Shown: piece by piece, positions 50,096 to 60,008 of the stretch | Layout of the letters: each line of letters opens with the position of its first letter | How positions within the stretch are numbered: the stretch's first letter is position 1 | NCBI GenBank assembly: GCA_964478335.1 | Contig: CAYZIC010000003.1 | Coordinates: 1-63,331 of the forward strand | Reading direction: 5' to 3' | DNA: 63,331 bases | Source: CAYZIC01 sp964478335 | GTDB lineage: Bacteria; Verrucomicrobiota; Kiritimatiellia; RFP12; DVOR01 | Program-made: the position numbers and the translations under genes | The notes under the pieces: model-generated | Databases searched by the model: none | What the model saw: the letters and a program-made list of their open reading frames with translations, nothing else | What the model was told of the DNA's origin: nothing

Positions 50096-51223
50096 ATGCA
50101 TCGAGTATTACATTGTATTGCTGGACTTGGAGCTGAGGGGGGGGGCTTGGTTGAGCTCGTGCCCATGTTTGCCCTTGAAGCCAAGCGCGCTGGTCTAGAG
50201 GTAGGTCTCGCCTCCCCTATGCACGCTGGACAAACGCTCTCTCCTCCGACACTCGATGCTCTCTCGCACGGTGTCGATGCACACTTTTTCCGTCCTTCAC
50301 ACCCTTACTTCTTTGTTTTTTCATGGCAGATGTGTTTTAGGTTACCGCATGTGATTGCGCAGTATGACTGGGTGCACGTGCATGGCAATTGGACTTTTTT
50401 GGTCTATTGGTCATGCCTGTGGGCGTGCCTGCTAGGTAAACCGTATGTCATGAGCCCACAAGGTAGCTTTGATCCTGTGCGACTGGCCTATTCTGCATGG
50501 AAAAAGAAGCTCGTTGGCTGGATCGATCGATTCTTTTTGCGTCGTGCACGCTTGATTCATGTCACAGCACCAATTGAAGGCGACTGGGCGGAACGTTTTG
50601 CACGATGCCGTTTACCCCTGCAGATCATCCCCAATGGTGTATCGATGCCCGCACACCTATCTCCCCCAAAACCCCTATCCGACGAGAGGACCATCCTTTA
50701 CATTGGTCGCATTCATCCGCTCAAAGGGATCGACTTATTGCTCGAAGCTTGGCGTAGCTTAGCACCGGCTAATGGTCGGTTGATCATTGCTGGGCCAGAC
50801 GCCCCCAATCAGGTGGACATCTCAGACCTCACCAACGTCTCTGTCTTGCCAGGAGTCTTTGGACAAGGTAAATGGGAGCTCATTCAGTCATGCGACTATT
50901 TAGTCTTGCCCACCCGTAGTGAAAATTTTGGTATCGTCGTAGCAGAGGCTTTAGCCTGTGGTAAACCCGTAATCTGCACGCAAGGAGCACCTTGGCGCGA
51001 CCTGCTTGATGGACTCGATGGCGCACATCGCTGTGGCTGGTGGACTCCCGTCTCCCAAGCAGCCATTGCTGATGCCCTAACCGAGGCAATCAATCTCCCT
51101 GAAGCGACCTATCGCACCTACCAGAGCAACGGCATCAATTTAATTCGAAACCGCTATCAATGGCAAGCCGTTGGGCGAGATTTAGTCAAGGCATACCAAC
51201 AGGCAAGCACGCGCAATAGCTAG
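50096..51223 (+). CDS. Glycosyltransferase, GT4 family
   Basis: A 375-residue GT-B fold enzyme. The N-terminal acceptor domain begins HRVLHCIAGLGAEGGGLVELVP. HVHGNWTFLVYWSCLWACLLGKPYVMSPQGSFDP is typical of WcaI/PimB-like members. The donor domain has LYIGRIHPLKGIDLLLEAWRSL and LPTRSENFGIVVAEALACGKPVICTQGAPW, with the EX7E-type glutamates. Probably acts on cell-surface polysaccharide or lipid-linked sugar; the substrate is unknown. Confidence 0.88.
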   Translation: MHRVLHCIAGLGAEGGGLVELVPMFALEAKRAGLEVGLASPMHAGQTLSPPTLDALSHGVDAHFFRPSHPYFFVFSWQMCFRLPHVIAQYDWVHVHGNWTFLVYWSCLWACLLGKPYVMSPQGSFDPVRLAYSAWKKKLVGWIDRFFLRRARLIHVTAPIEGDWAERFARCRLPLQIIPNGVSMPAHLSPPKPLSDERTILYIGRIHPLKGIDLLLEAWRSLAPANGRLIIAGPDAPNQVDISDLTNVSVLPGVFGQGKWELIQSCDYLVLPTRSENFGIVVAEALACGKPVICTQGAPWRDLLDGLDGAHRCGWWTPVSQAAIADALTEAINLPEATYRTYQSNGINLIRNRYQWQAVGRDLVKAYQQASTRNS

Positions 51224-51274
51224 TCAATCGAGCGTGCAAATAGACATACAAATTAAATAAAAGGAATCGTCATT

Positions 51275-52060
51275 ATGCGTATTTTAATGGTTGGAGATAT
51301 CGTAGGTAGTCCTGGGCGAGCGATCTTTAAACGAGTCGTACCCAAGCTCCTCAAAGAAGGCCGCGTGCACGCTGTCATTGCCAATGGCGAAAACTCAGCT
51401 GCGGGCAATGGCATCACCGCAGCATTAGCCAAAGAGCTCTTTGACGCAGGAGCCACCGTTATTACCCTAGGAGACCACATCTGGGGCCAAAAGGGCTTTG
51501 ACCAGCAGATTGGCGGAGAAAAGCTCATTGTTGCGCCAGCCAATATGCCACCAGCCTGCCCAGGACAGCGAGTCGTCGTGGCGCAAACTGCCCAGGGACC
51601 ATTTGCCGTGATCTCACTCTTGGGGCGCGTCTTTATGACCCCCACTGACTGCCCCTTTAGAGGCGCAGATCAAATCCTCAAGCAAGTACCAGGCGGCATG
51701 CCGATCTTTGTAGATTTCCATGCGGAGGCGACATCTGAAAAAATTGCCATGGGGCACTACCTTGACGGTCGTGTCACCGCTGTCGTCGGCACCCATACCC
51801 ACGTGCAAACTAGCGATGCGATCGTCCTCCCCGGCAAAACGGCCTATCTCACAGACTTAGGCATGACTGGCCCCTATCGCTCTGTCATCGGTCGAGAAAT
51901 CCCCGCCGTGCTCAAAAAATTCACCTCCAACCTCCCGGGCCGCTTTGATGTAGCCTCTGGTCCATGCGTCCTCGAAGGAGCCATCATTGAGGTCGAACGT
52001 GGTTGCCGTGAGGCAACATCCATTGAGACATTTCGCTACAGAGAGGGCGACGAAGCATGA
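51275..52060 (+). CDS. YmdB-type metallophosphoesterase (TIGR00282 family)
   Basis: A 261-residue di-metal phosphodiesterase. The blocks RILMVGDIVGSPGRAIF, VIANGENSAAGNGIT, TLGDHIWGQKG and VDFHAEATSEKIAMGHYLDGRVTAVVGTHTHVQT match Bacillus YmdB and its relatives. YmdB cleaves 2',3'-cyclic nucleotides and affects RNA levels. It overlaps the next gene by four bases, putting two phosphoesterases in tandem. Confidence 0.9.
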   Translation: MRILMVGDIVGSPGRAIFKRVVPKLLKEGRVHAVIANGENSAAGNGITAALAKELFDAGATVITLGDHIWGQKGFDQQIGGEKLIVAPANMPPACPGQRVVVAQTAQGPFAVISLLGRVFMTPTDCPFRGADQILKQVPGGMPIFVDFHAEATSEKIAMGHYLDGRVTAVVGTHTHVQTSDAIVLPGKTAYLTDLGMTGPYRSVIGREIPAVLKKFTSNLPGRFDVASGPCVLEGAIIEVERGCREATSIETFRYREGDEA

Positions 52061-53532
52061 GACTCTTGGTCGTTTCAGACTGCCATGCACAAGCTACGGC
52101 CGCCAAACGAGGCCGTGGTGATTTAGCAGCCACACTCTTTGCCAAGGCGATCACCCATGCGACCCAATCATACGGCCCACTTGATCAAGCGGTCATTTTG
52201 GGTGACATCTGCCATGATCAATCTGCTGAGCGAGCTCACTTTCACATCACCTCAATCTTAGCCCAAGCAGCCCAAGTCGCTCTGCCTACGCTCTGCGTAC
52301 GAGGCAACCACGATCCTGCTGGTGATGATTTTGTCCGCTTGACAGGCACGCCTCCTGGCTTACACGTTTGCCAAGGCATCGGCCTCTACGTCCTCAATGA
52401 GTCCTACACCTCAAGCCGCATTGCCTACCCAATCACCGACTGGCTCGACCACGAGCTCTCAATCATTCGGGCAACCTATCCCGATCTCCCCCTCGTCGTC
52501 TTACAGCACGGCCCAGCAGTTGATGCCCAAGCACACGCTCGCCGTCCTGATGAATCACAACTCGTACCTCTCTACGCCAAGCACCATGTCGCCCTCGTAC
52601 TCAGTGGACATGACCACGATGGACACCCCCCTCATGATGTCATGGGGGTCATGCACTACTGTGTGCCAACAATTTATCGTGCGCCATTCGCCTGCGCAGT
52701 CGTCGAGATCTCCGACAATGGCCTCGCAATCCACCCTCTACAATTGGCAGCTCCTCAAAATTGGGACTGGATAGACTACCACGCTCACACAGAGTTTGCC
52801 TACTGCGGCCGCGGCATAGAGGTCGCCAAGACCACCTCCATTGCACAATCTCTCGGGTTGCGCTATCAAGGTATAGCAGAACACGCCTGCGCACTCTATT
52901 TTAGCCGCGAGCACATGATGAATTTTGACTGGCTTGATCGCCCAGGCTACGTGCAGGAGATCTGGGACAGCCCCACCCGCGGCCGCATGGTCGCCTACAA
53001 AAAGTGGATCACCCTCCACCGGAGTCCCTTTGTCTTAGCCAGCCTCGAAGTCGACCTCTTTGACAAAGGCCGTCTCAACCTCGCTCCACAAGATGCCGAC
53101 GACTGGGATTATCTCATTGGTGCCATTCACGAAATACAAGGTATCAGCGCAGCCACCCCACAAACAGAAACAATCAGAGCCTTTATGCGCGACATTGAGG
53201 CATTTTGTCAAAGCCCCATCCGCATCTTAGCCCATCCAATGCGTTACTTTGCTTGGCATGGTCGCCCCGTCCCCAGCGAAATCTATCGCCCCGTAGCCAA
53301 GATGCTCAAGCAAGCCAATATCGCAGCAGAGATCAACCATCACAAAAATCCCTTTGATCCACTCTTTTTCCGCATCTGCCTTGAAGAAGGAGTCAAACTC
53401 TCATGGGGGACCGATGCTCACATCACCAACGACATCGCCAATCTCTGGCCGCATATGCGCACCCTCCAAGCCATTGGCATCACCACACCAGACGCAGCGC
53501 GAGCAGTCATGCTTTCGCCAGAAATGCTCTAA
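52057..53532 (+). CDS. Calcineurin-like phosphoesterase fused to a PHP-type domain
   Basis: A 491-residue two-domain protein. Residues 1-235 form a calcineurin-type metallophosphoesterase: VVSDCHAQ, LGDICHD, VRGNHDP, VLQHGPAVD and SGHDHDGH. From about residue 245 a PHP-like domain follows. It has DYHAHTEFAYCGRG, GIAEHA, ASLEVDLF, ILAHPMR, AAEINHHKNP and SWGTDAHITND, the usual metal-binding His, Asp and Glu blocks. Both halves appear catalytically complete. I do not recognise this exact pairing as a named family. It lies between a ymdB-like gene and an rluA-type gene, which hints at RNA or nucleotide phosphate processing. Confidence 0.82.
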   Translation: MRLLVVSDCHAQATAAKRGRGDLAATLFAKAITHATQSYGPLDQAVILGDICHDQSAERAHFHITSILAQAAQVALPTLCVRGNHDPAGDDFVRLTGTPPGLHVCQGIGLYVLNESYTSSRIAYPITDWLDHELSIIRATYPDLPLVVLQHGPAVDAQAHARRPDESQLVPLYAKHHVALVLSGHDHDGHPPHDVMGVMHYCVPTIYRAPFACAVVEISDNGLAIHPLQLAAPQNWDWIDYHAHTEFAYCGRGIEVAKTTSIAQSLGLRYQGIAEHACALYFSREHMMNFDWLDRPGYVQEIWDSPTRGRMVAYKKWITLHRSPFVLASLEVDLFDKGRLNLAPQDADDWDYLIGAIHEIQGISAATPQTETIRAFMRDIEAFCQSPIRILAHPMRYFAWHGRPVPSEIYRPVAKMLKQANIAAEINHHKNPFDPLFFRICLEEGVKLSWGTDAHITNDIANLWPHMRTLQAIGITTPDAARAVMLSPEML

Positions 53533-53535
53533 CTC

Positions 53536-54495
53536 ATGAGTAGCCTCCCGCTCATACCGCGAATCATTGCCTGCACCCTACCTAACGACTTAGTGCAACA
53601 GCCTCTCCTACCCTATCTCGTAGCACGCTTCACCTATCATACCGCCACAGAATGGCAAGCTGCCATTGACGGCCACCTCTTGCTCATCAATGACCACCCC
53701 GCCACAGCTCAAATGGACATTCATCCTAATGACCATCTCCGCTACGATGCCACACACGTGCCAGAGCCCCCTGTTAATCAAGCCCTCGAGACTCTCTACG
53801 AGGACGACGAGCTCCTCGTCTATAACAAACCCCCCAACCTACCCGTTCATCCAAGTGGACGCTACTTCAACCACACCGTTTGGGGAGTTGTCCAGCGACA
53901 AGGCACGCCTGCGCCACACTTCGTCAACCGCCTCGACCGCGAAACCTCTGGCGTGCTACTCTGCACCAAAGTCAGTAAGCTCGTGCGCCCTCTCTCCCGC
54001 CAAATTCTTACAAAACGCTATCAAGTGCTCGTCCATGGACACTTCCCTCAAGGCCATCAATTCGTCTCTGGTAGGTTAATCCCACACCCATCGTCCCCCA
54101 TTCGCAAGCAACTCCAACTCACCGACCTCAAGATTGCCACCACCTGCCCCCCACTCACCCCTCTCACACCAGACCAAGCCATCACCGAGCTACGCACTCT
54201 ACATCAACAAACCGACACCACCCTCGTCGAAGCGACCCTACACACTGGCCGCCTCCATCAAATCCGTGCCACAATGCTCGCTCTAGGCTATCCCGTGGTC
54301 GGAGACAAACTCTACGGCCTCGACCCCAACTATTTCCAACGCCTCATTGATGACACCCTCACCCCTGAGGACTGGCAAGCCCTTCGCCTCCCCCACCAGG
54401 CACTCCACGCCCACACCCTTATTCTCACCCATGCTGGCAAAGAATACACCTTCACAGCACCCTGCCCATGGTTCACCAACCAGCGCCACCCCTGA
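53536..54495 (+). CDS. RluA-family pseudouridine synthase
   Basis: A 319-residue RNA pseudouridine synthase. An S4-like N-terminal segment (AAIDGHLLLINDHPATAQMDIHPND) leads to the catalytic domain. That domain has VYNKPPNLPVHPSGRY, the active-site Asp in FVNRLDRETSGVLLCT, and LHTGRLHQIRATMLALGYPVVGDKLYG. RluA, RluC and RluD cannot be separated from this alone. It starts four bases after the calcineurin-PHP gene and may end that operon. Confidence 0.9.
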   Translation: MSSLPLIPRIIACTLPNDLVQQPLLPYLVARFTYHTATEWQAAIDGHLLLINDHPATAQMDIHPNDHLRYDATHVPEPPVNQALETLYEDDELLVYNKPPNLPVHPSGRYFNHTVWGVVQRQGTPAPHFVNRLDRETSGVLLCTKVSKLVRPLSRQILTKRYQVLVHGHFPQGHQFVSGRLIPHPSSPIRKQLQLTDLKIATTCPPLTPLTPDQAITELRTLHQQTDTTLVEATLHTGRLHQIRATMLALGYPVVGDKLYGLDPNYFQRLIDDTLTPEDWQALRLPHQALHAHTLILTHAGKEYTFTAPCPWFTNQRHP

Positions 54496-54600
54496 CCCCA
54501 TCCACCTCTATTGCGCTGTCCCGTAAGCGTAGTGACCGATACAAAAGCCAACAAAAGACGCAGCCTCCTCAAAAAGACTGCACATAAGACACTTTTAAGC

Positions 54601-54629
54601 TTGTTTTATCTATCATTTTGTGGCATAAT
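54601..54629 (+). promoter_or_regulatory. Promoter of the pepQ-folE operon
   Basis: TTGTTT, a 17-base spacer ending TTTTGTGG, then CATAAT. It lies 55 bases before the start codon, in the 188-base gap after the rluA-type gene. Confidence 0.55.
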
Positions 54630-54683
54630 CCCCTGCGATTTTGTTCACCTTATGCTGTCTACTGATAATGAAAGGGTTTTATA

Positions 54684-55760
54684 ATGAGTATGGAATTGCT
54701 CTCACGCCTCGACAAACTACAAAAGCAACTCATCGACAATCAAATAGATGTAGCCTTTCTTTACACTGAAGTCAACCGCTTTTACTTCACAGGCCTCAAG
54801 ACATCCAATGGTCTGCTCCTCGTCCAACCTGGACAACGACCAATCTTTTACACTGATTTCCGTTATCTAGAAGTCGCCCAAAAGACTTTATCGAGCTTCA
54901 TTGACGTACGCAAGTTCAAGAAAAACGATCCCCAGCTCGCCGACTATGTCGCCATGGGACAAGCTTGGAAAACCGTTGCCTATGAACCAACCATCACCGT
55001 AGCCCAATACCTTCCCCTCCACGATAAACTCGCCGACAAGAAATGGGTTAGCATCGCTGACATTGTCACCCGCCTACGCGGTATCAAATCCCAATCCGAG
55101 ATCGATGCCATTCGCATCAGTGCAGCGGCCAACGACCAAGCTCTCAAAGAACTCCTCGATATCGTCAAACCTGGCATGAGCGAGCTCGAAATCGAGCACT
55201 CATTCAAAAAGATTGTCTGCGAGCACGGTTGGGGGCTTTCATTTGACCCCATCTGCTGCGCAGGGATCAACGCAGTTGAATGCCACCACCATCCCGACGG
55301 CTCAATCTTGCAACCAGAGAGCGAACTTTTACTCGATTTAGGGGTAACGGCGGGTGATTACCTCAGCGATATGACCCGTACCGTTTACTTCGGCACCCCC
55401 ACCAAGCGCTTTACTGAGATCTTTGACCTCGTGCTCGCTGCCAATCAAGCGGTCATTGCCGCAATTCAGCCGGGTAAGACCTGCGGCGAAATGGACTCAA
55501 TTGCCCGTAAGGTCATTGGCGATGCTGGATACGGCCAGTACTTCGATCACGGATTAGGACACAGCGTTGGCCTCGAAATCCACGAATCCCCCAACCTATC
55601 CACAGGATCAACCGTCGTCCTTGAACCAGGCATGGTCGTCACCGTCGAGCCAGGCGTTTATATCAGTGGCGATGTCGGCGTGCGCATCGAAGACCTCGTC
55701 TGCGTAACAGAGACTGGCTGCAAAGTTTTGAGTCACACCCCGCATCAGATTATCTTATAA
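54684..55760 (+). CDS. pepQ: Xaa-Pro aminopeptidase/dipeptidase (M24)
   Basis: A 358-residue metallopeptidase that cleaves bonds next to proline. The N-terminal creatinase-like domain (NRFYFTGLKTSNGLLLV, FYTDFRYLEVA) precedes the pita-bread catalytic domain. The metal ligands are visible: the two Asp of DLGVTAGDYLSDMTRTVYFG, the His of HGLGHSVGLEIHESP, the Glu of VTVEPGVYI and the Glu of GVRIEDLV. Cytosolic peptide degradation is the likely role. PepP-like activity cannot be excluded. Confidence 0.92.
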   Translation: MSMELLSRLDKLQKQLIDNQIDVAFLYTEVNRFYFTGLKTSNGLLLVQPGQRPIFYTDFRYLEVAQKTLSSFIDVRKFKKNDPQLADYVAMGQAWKTVAYEPTITVAQYLPLHDKLADKKWVSIADIVTRLRGIKSQSEIDAIRISAAANDQALKELLDIVKPGMSELEIEHSFKKIVCEHGWGLSFDPICCAGINAVECHHHPDGSILQPESELLLDLGVTAGDYLSDMTRTVYFGTPTKRFTEIFDLVLAANQAVIAAIQPGKTCGEMDSIARKVIGDAGYGQYFDHGLGHSVGLEIHESPNLSTGSTVVLEPGMVVTVEPGVYISGDVGVRIEDLVCVTETGCKVLSHTPHQIIL

Positions 55761-55776
55761 ATAAAGGAGTCCACCC

Positions 55777-56334
55777 ATGGCTGACCCCACTAAAATTGCC
55801 GCACTTGTCAAGCAACTCCTCATCGAGCTCGGTGAAGATCCCGAGCGCGAAGGCCTTCTCAAAACCCCCGAACGAGTCGCCAAGTCATTGATGTTTCTAA
55901 CCAAAGGCTATTCCGAAACACCCCAAAAAGTCATGAATGATGCCATCTTTGCATCAAGTAGCAACAACATGGTTATCGTGCGCGACATTGAAGTCTACAG
56001 CATGTGCGAACACCACCTCTTGCCTTTTTATGGACGTTGCCACGTCGGCTACATCTCCAATGGTAAAGTATTAGGCTTGAGCAAAGTTGCCCGTATCGTT
56101 GATTGCTTTGCTCGACGCTTCCAGATCCAAGAACGTCTCACCGAAGAGATCGCCAAGGCCATCATGGAGCTCACTGGTGCAGAGGGTGTCGGCGTCGTCA
56201 TGGATTGCCAGCATTTGTGCATGATGATGCGTGGTGTCGAGAAACAAAACTCCGTCACTGTCACCTCATCGGTATTGGGTTCTTTCCGTACGCATCCAGA
56301 AGTGCGTGCAGAATTCATGACATTGCTTAAATAA
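55777..56334 (+). CDS. folE: GTP cyclohydrolase I
   Basis: Makes 7,8-dihydroneopterin triphosphate from GTP, feeding folate or queuosine. At 185 residues it is typical. Zinc ligands are in YSMCEHHLLPF (Cys, His) and DCQHLCMMMRGV (the second Cys). KVARIVDCFARRFQIQERLTEEIA and SVTVTSSVLGSF complete the signature. AAAGGAG precedes the start. It is 16 bases after pepQ and nine before the M20 gene. Confidence 0.96.
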   Translation: MADPTKIAALVKQLLIELGEDPEREGLLKTPERVAKSLMFLTKGYSETPQKVMNDAIFASSSNNMVIVRDIEVYSMCEHHLLPFYGRCHVGYISNGKVLGLSKVARIVDCFARRFQIQERLTEEIAKAIMELTGAEGVGVVMDCQHLCMMMRGVEKQNSVTVTSSVLGSFRTHPEVRAEFMTLLK

Positions 56335-56343
56335 GGAGTCATC

Positions 56344-57726
56344 ATGGCTACCATTACAAAAGAAGCCGTCCAAACCTGGGCAGCAACCAACCACGACCGC
56401 ATTCAAGCAGACTATTTTGAGCTCTTAAAATTCCCCTCCATTGGTGCCGACCAAAACCATTTGGGTGATTGCGCCAATTGCGCAACCTGGATCAAGAAAC
56501 AACTCCGCGCACTCGGTTTTGATGTCACCCTCAAGCAAGACACCCTCGCCTCCCCCCCCATCGTCTTTGCAGAGCGCCTCGTCGAAGACAGCTCCCACAC
56601 GATCCTCTTTTACGGACACTACGACGTGCAGCCTGTAGACCCCCTCAATCTCTGGGAGAGCGACCCTTTCACCCCGACACGCCGAGGCGACCGCGTTTAC
56701 GCCCGTGGCGCACAAGATGACAAAGGCCAATGGTTTGCATTCTTGCAAGGCCTACGCGCCGTGCAAGAGCTCGGAGGAGAATTGCCCAGTATGCGCATTC
56801 TACTCGAAGGCCAAGAAGAGAGCGGCAGCACCGCCCTTGCCAACATCGCCGCTGAATTGCGTCAAGACATCGCTGCGGATATCCTCTTAGTTGCAGATAC
56901 AGGCATGGATGACGACTCTGGTCGCCCCTCAATTGTCGCAGGCCTCCGCGGAGTTGTTCACTTTACCCTCACCCTCAAAGGCGCCGGCTACGATTTGCAC
57001 TCTGGACTCCATGGTGGCCTCGCGCCCAATCCTGCCCAAGGTATGGCCGAGCTCATCGCCTCCCTCCATACCGCCACTGGCGGCATCGCCGTTGAGGGAT
57101 TTTTAGATCGAGTTGTCCCCCCAAACGACCAAGAACTCGCCCTCTCCAATGAAGTACCCTTTGACGAAGCCAACTACACCGCCTCCGTCGGTGTAGCCCC
57201 CTGCGGTGGCGAAAAGGGGCTTTCCCCACGCATTCGTAATGCCTTCATGCCAACAATCGAGATCAATGGCATTCACACCGGTTACGGTGGCCCTGGCTCC
57301 AAGACGGTCATTCCCTGCGAAGCACTCGCCAAGCTCTCCTGTCGCCTCGTGCCAGATCAGTCTCCTGCTGAGATCGTCGATTGCCTCCAAGCCCACATCC
57401 AAGCCCACTGCCCAGAAGGCATGGTCGCAGAGATAAGCGAGATCACGGGGTGTGAACCAGGCTTCCGCCTCCCAATCAGCTCGCCTGTCATGCAGCTCGC
57501 CCGCGATGTCTTGACAGGCATCGATCCACGTGGTGCCGTGATTGCGTGGGAAGGTGCCTCGATTCCCATTGTCGCAAGATTGCGCGATGTCACCGGTGCC
57601 GCCCCCCTCATGGTGGGCTGGGGCCTCCAGGCTGACCGCATCCACAGCCCAAACGAATCTTTCAGTGATGAACAATTTGCCAAGGGAGTTCTTTGGGGAG
57701 CACTCATCCTCTCCGCCCTTGCCTAA
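56344..57726 (+). CDS. M20-family dipeptidase
   Basis: A 460-residue zinc peptidase. The metal and catalytic motifs are in order: FYGHYDVQPVDPLNLW (His, Asp), ARGAQDDKGQ (Asp), LLEGQEESGS (catalytic and ligand Glu), LVADTGM (Asp) and a late His in DRIHSPNESF. The lid domain holds GLRGVVHFTLTLKGAGYDLHSG. This pattern fits the CNDP/PepV-like dipeptidases better than ArgE or DapE. It probably completes cytosolic peptide breakdown together with pepQ upstream. Confidence 0.9.
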   Translation: MATITKEAVQTWAATNHDRIQADYFELLKFPSIGADQNHLGDCANCATWIKKQLRALGFDVTLKQDTLASPPIVFAERLVEDSSHTILFYGHYDVQPVDPLNLWESDPFTPTRRGDRVYARGAQDDKGQWFAFLQGLRAVQELGGELPSMRILLEGQEESGSTALANIAAELRQDIAADILLVADTGMDDDSGRPSIVAGLRGVVHFTLTLKGAGYDLHSGLHGGLAPNPAQGMAELIASLHTATGGIAVEGFLDRVVPPNDQELALSNEVPFDEANYTASVGVAPCGGEKGLSPRIRNAFMPTIEINGIHTGYGGPGSKTVIPCEALAKLSCRLVPDQSPAEIVDCLQAHIQAHCPEGMVAEISEITGCEPGFRLPISSPVMQLARDVLTGIDPRGAVIAWEGASIPIVARLRDVTGAAPLMVGWGLQADRIHSPNESFSDEQFAKGVLWGALILSALA

Positions 57727-57745
57727 ATCAAAGTGATATAAACCA

Positions 57746-58588
57746 ATGGATATACTACACACAGCTCAAGCCATGAATCAATGGTGTGCCGATCGCAAGC
57801 GCCAAGGACGCACGATCGCACTCGTACCGACCATGGGATACCTCCATGCCGGCCACCTCTCTCTCGTCACCCGCGCCAAAGCAACAGCCGACGACATCGT
57901 CGTCAGCATCTTCGTCAACCCCACACAATTTGGTCCCACAGAGGACTACGCCTGCTACCCCCGCAAAGAAGAGGCCGATTGCGCCCTGTGCCGAGATGCA
58001 GGTGTCGCAGCAATCTACCTCCCCTCCCCCGAGGAAATGTACCCCGCCAACGCTTCCACCTGGGTCGAAGAGGCTACCCTCAGCAAAGGCTTTTGTGGCG
58101 CATCACGCCCCATTCACTTTAGAGGTGTCTGCACCGTCGTCGCCAAGCTCTTTAACATCATCATGCCAGACTACGCAATCTTTGGTCAAAAGGACTTCCA
58201 GCAAGTCGCCGTGATCAAACGCATGGTGCGCGACCTCAATTTCCCAATACGCATTATCCGGTCTCCAATCATTCGCGAAGCAGATGGTTTAGCCATGTCC
58301 TCGCGCAACACCTACTTGAGCGAGACCTCCCGCAAACAAGCCCTCAGCCTCTCCCAATCCCTCATAGCCGCCCAAGCCGCCTTTGACGCTGGTGAAAAGC
58401 AGAGTACCGTCCTCGAAGCCTCCATCCGCTGCCATGTCGAAGCCAGCAACTGGACGATCGAATACGCCACCGTCATTGATGCCGATACCCTCGAGCCAAT
58501 CAGCGAAGTGCGCGCACCTGCCGCCATCCTCATTGCCGCCAAACAAGGCAACATCCGCCTCATTGACAACAGGATCCTCTGCGAATGA
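57746..58588 (+). CDS. panC: Pantothenate synthetase
   Basis: Condenses pantoate and beta-alanine with ATP. At 280 residues it is full length. It has PTMGYLHAGHLSLVTRAK (the HxGH nucleotide motif), SIFVNPTQFGPTEDYACYPR, the acceptor site GVCTVVAKLFNI, FGQKDFQQVAVIKRMVRDL and MSSRNTYLS in the KMSKS position. No panB or panD is in the window. It overlaps the next gene by four bases. Confidence 0.96.
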   Translation: MDILHTAQAMNQWCADRKRQGRTIALVPTMGYLHAGHLSLVTRAKATADDIVVSIFVNPTQFGPTEDYACYPRKEEADCALCRDAGVAAIYLPSPEEMYPANASTWVEEATLSKGFCGASRPIHFRGVCTVVAKLFNIIMPDYAIFGQKDFQQVAVIKRMVRDLNFPIRIIRSPIIREADGLAMSSRNTYLSETSRKQALSLSQSLIAAQAAFDAGEKQSTVLEASIRCHVEASNWTIEYATVIDADTLEPISEVRAPAAILIAAKQGNIRLIDNRILCE

Positions 58589-60000
58589 TTCACCGCCTGA
58601 TGCCTCTTTTATGCCTGACACTCTCGCTGAGCACCTGGTGCTCAGCGAAGCCTCTGCCTGAATTAGGCATCGACTTCCCCATCCCGGAGACCAGCTTTCA
58701 CATCCCACCCAGGATGCCAGAGCAGCCCTATACCACACGAGACCTCTGGTTAGAGAGCCAATTCATCGCTAATTGGATCACACCAGAGGGCTATGCCTTT
58801 AGACTCCTGCAGCTACGATTCACCCCACCAGATGACAACAGCGAGACCACCCAGCGCGACCTCTACGACCGCGCCACCCCAAACTTCCCCAAAAACAATT
58901 TAGATGCCTGCAAAGACTGGCTCTCCACCGACACACTCACCCTCATTGCCCGCGACTCCTATAACCTCGCCAAAATCTACCAAGTCCCCACAGACGACCC
59001 CACCTCTCTCACCTATCTCATCCGCACCAAAGACAACCGCTACGTACGCAACCCTTGGTTCCTCTTTGAAGTCTCCGCCCCCGCCCCCACCCCCACAGCG
59101 CAAGCACAGAGCCACATAGCCAATACCATCTTTAGCCAAGTCCGCAAGTTACCCGAGCACGTCACCAAACCCACGCCCCCCCAACCTACTTTTCTCCAGC
59201 GCCTCCTCTCCCGACTCACCCACCACGCCAACTGGCCCATTCACGCCGTAGGCGACACCATTCTCACAACCGACCTCAGTGCAGATGCCGCAAAAACCCT
59301 CTTCGCCGAATACCACGCACAAGTCCTCCCCGTCACCCGCGCCATGGGCAGACTCGTGCCTCCCTTAACCGATCAAAAGCCCCCCCGTGTCCTCATTCGA
59401 CTCATTGCCAACGACAGCCGATACGCATTTTATTCAGGCGATACAACCGGCCGTAGCAGCGGAGTCTTCATCCCACAACGCAAAGTCCTCGTCATACACG
59501 TCAACCAAGGCCTCCTCGCCTCATTGCCCACTCTCAAGCATGAATCCTTCCACCAATATCTCGACGCTGCCTGGGGCGAACGTCCCACCTCTCCGTGGTT
59601 CAACGAGGGCCATGCAGTCTATTTCCAATACGTCAGCGGCGACCTAGAGATCAGTCAGCCCGACCACTACTCCACCCTCATCGATGCCAATCCAGACACC
59701 TTCGCCAACTACCTCCCCACCCTCCTGACACTCGACTACACAGACTTCTATGCAGGCGGCACCCAAAACTACGCTCTCGCCTGGGCCTGGATTTACCTCC
59801 TTCGTCACACAGACTATCCACAATTCACCTCCATTCTCCCCACCTACCAAGACGCTATCGAGCGCGGCCTCACACCACAAGAAGCGACCGCGGAGGCCAC
59901 AGCACACCTCACACCAGATCAAATAGCCAACCGCTTCAGGCAATTTTGGAATAGCGACCGCATCAAAGCCTCCCAAGCCAACCCCCTCCTCATCCACTAA
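58585..60000 (+). CDS. Secreted gluzincin-type putative metallopeptidase
   Basis: A 471-residue exported protein. The signal peptide runs through LMPLLCLTLSLSTWCSA. Near residue 320 it has LKHESFHQYLD, an HExxH zinc motif, followed by PWFNEGHAVYFQ, whose Glu is the third ligand. This is the DUF1570/peptidase MA-like layout. The N-terminal half has no family I know. Proteolytic activity is likely by motif but unproven. It lies between panC (overlap of four bases) and scpB (eight bases), an unexpected place for a secreted protein. Confidence 0.72.
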   Translation: MIHRLMPLLCLTLSLSTWCSAKPLPELGIDFPIPETSFHIPPRMPEQPYTTRDLWLESQFIANWITPEGYAFRLLQLRFTPPDDNSETTQRDLYDRATPNFPKNNLDACKDWLSTDTLTLIARDSYNLAKIYQVPTDDPTSLTYLIRTKDNRYVRNPWFLFEVSAPAPTPTAQAQSHIANTIFSQVRKLPEHVTKPTPPQPTFLQRLLSRLTHHANWPIHAVGDTILTTDLSADAAKTLFAEYHAQVLPVTRAMGRLVPPLTDQKPPRVLIRLIANDSRYAFYSGDTTGRSSGVFIPQRKVLVIHVNQGLLASLPTLKHESFHQYLDAAWGERPTSPWFNEGHAVYFQYVSGDLEISQPDHYSTLIDANPDTFANYLPTLLTLDYTDFYAGGTQNYALAWAWIYLLRHTDYPQFTSILPTYQDAIERGLTPQEATAEATAHLTPDQIANRFRQFWNSDRIKASQANPLLIH

Positions 60001-60008
60001 GCCCCATC

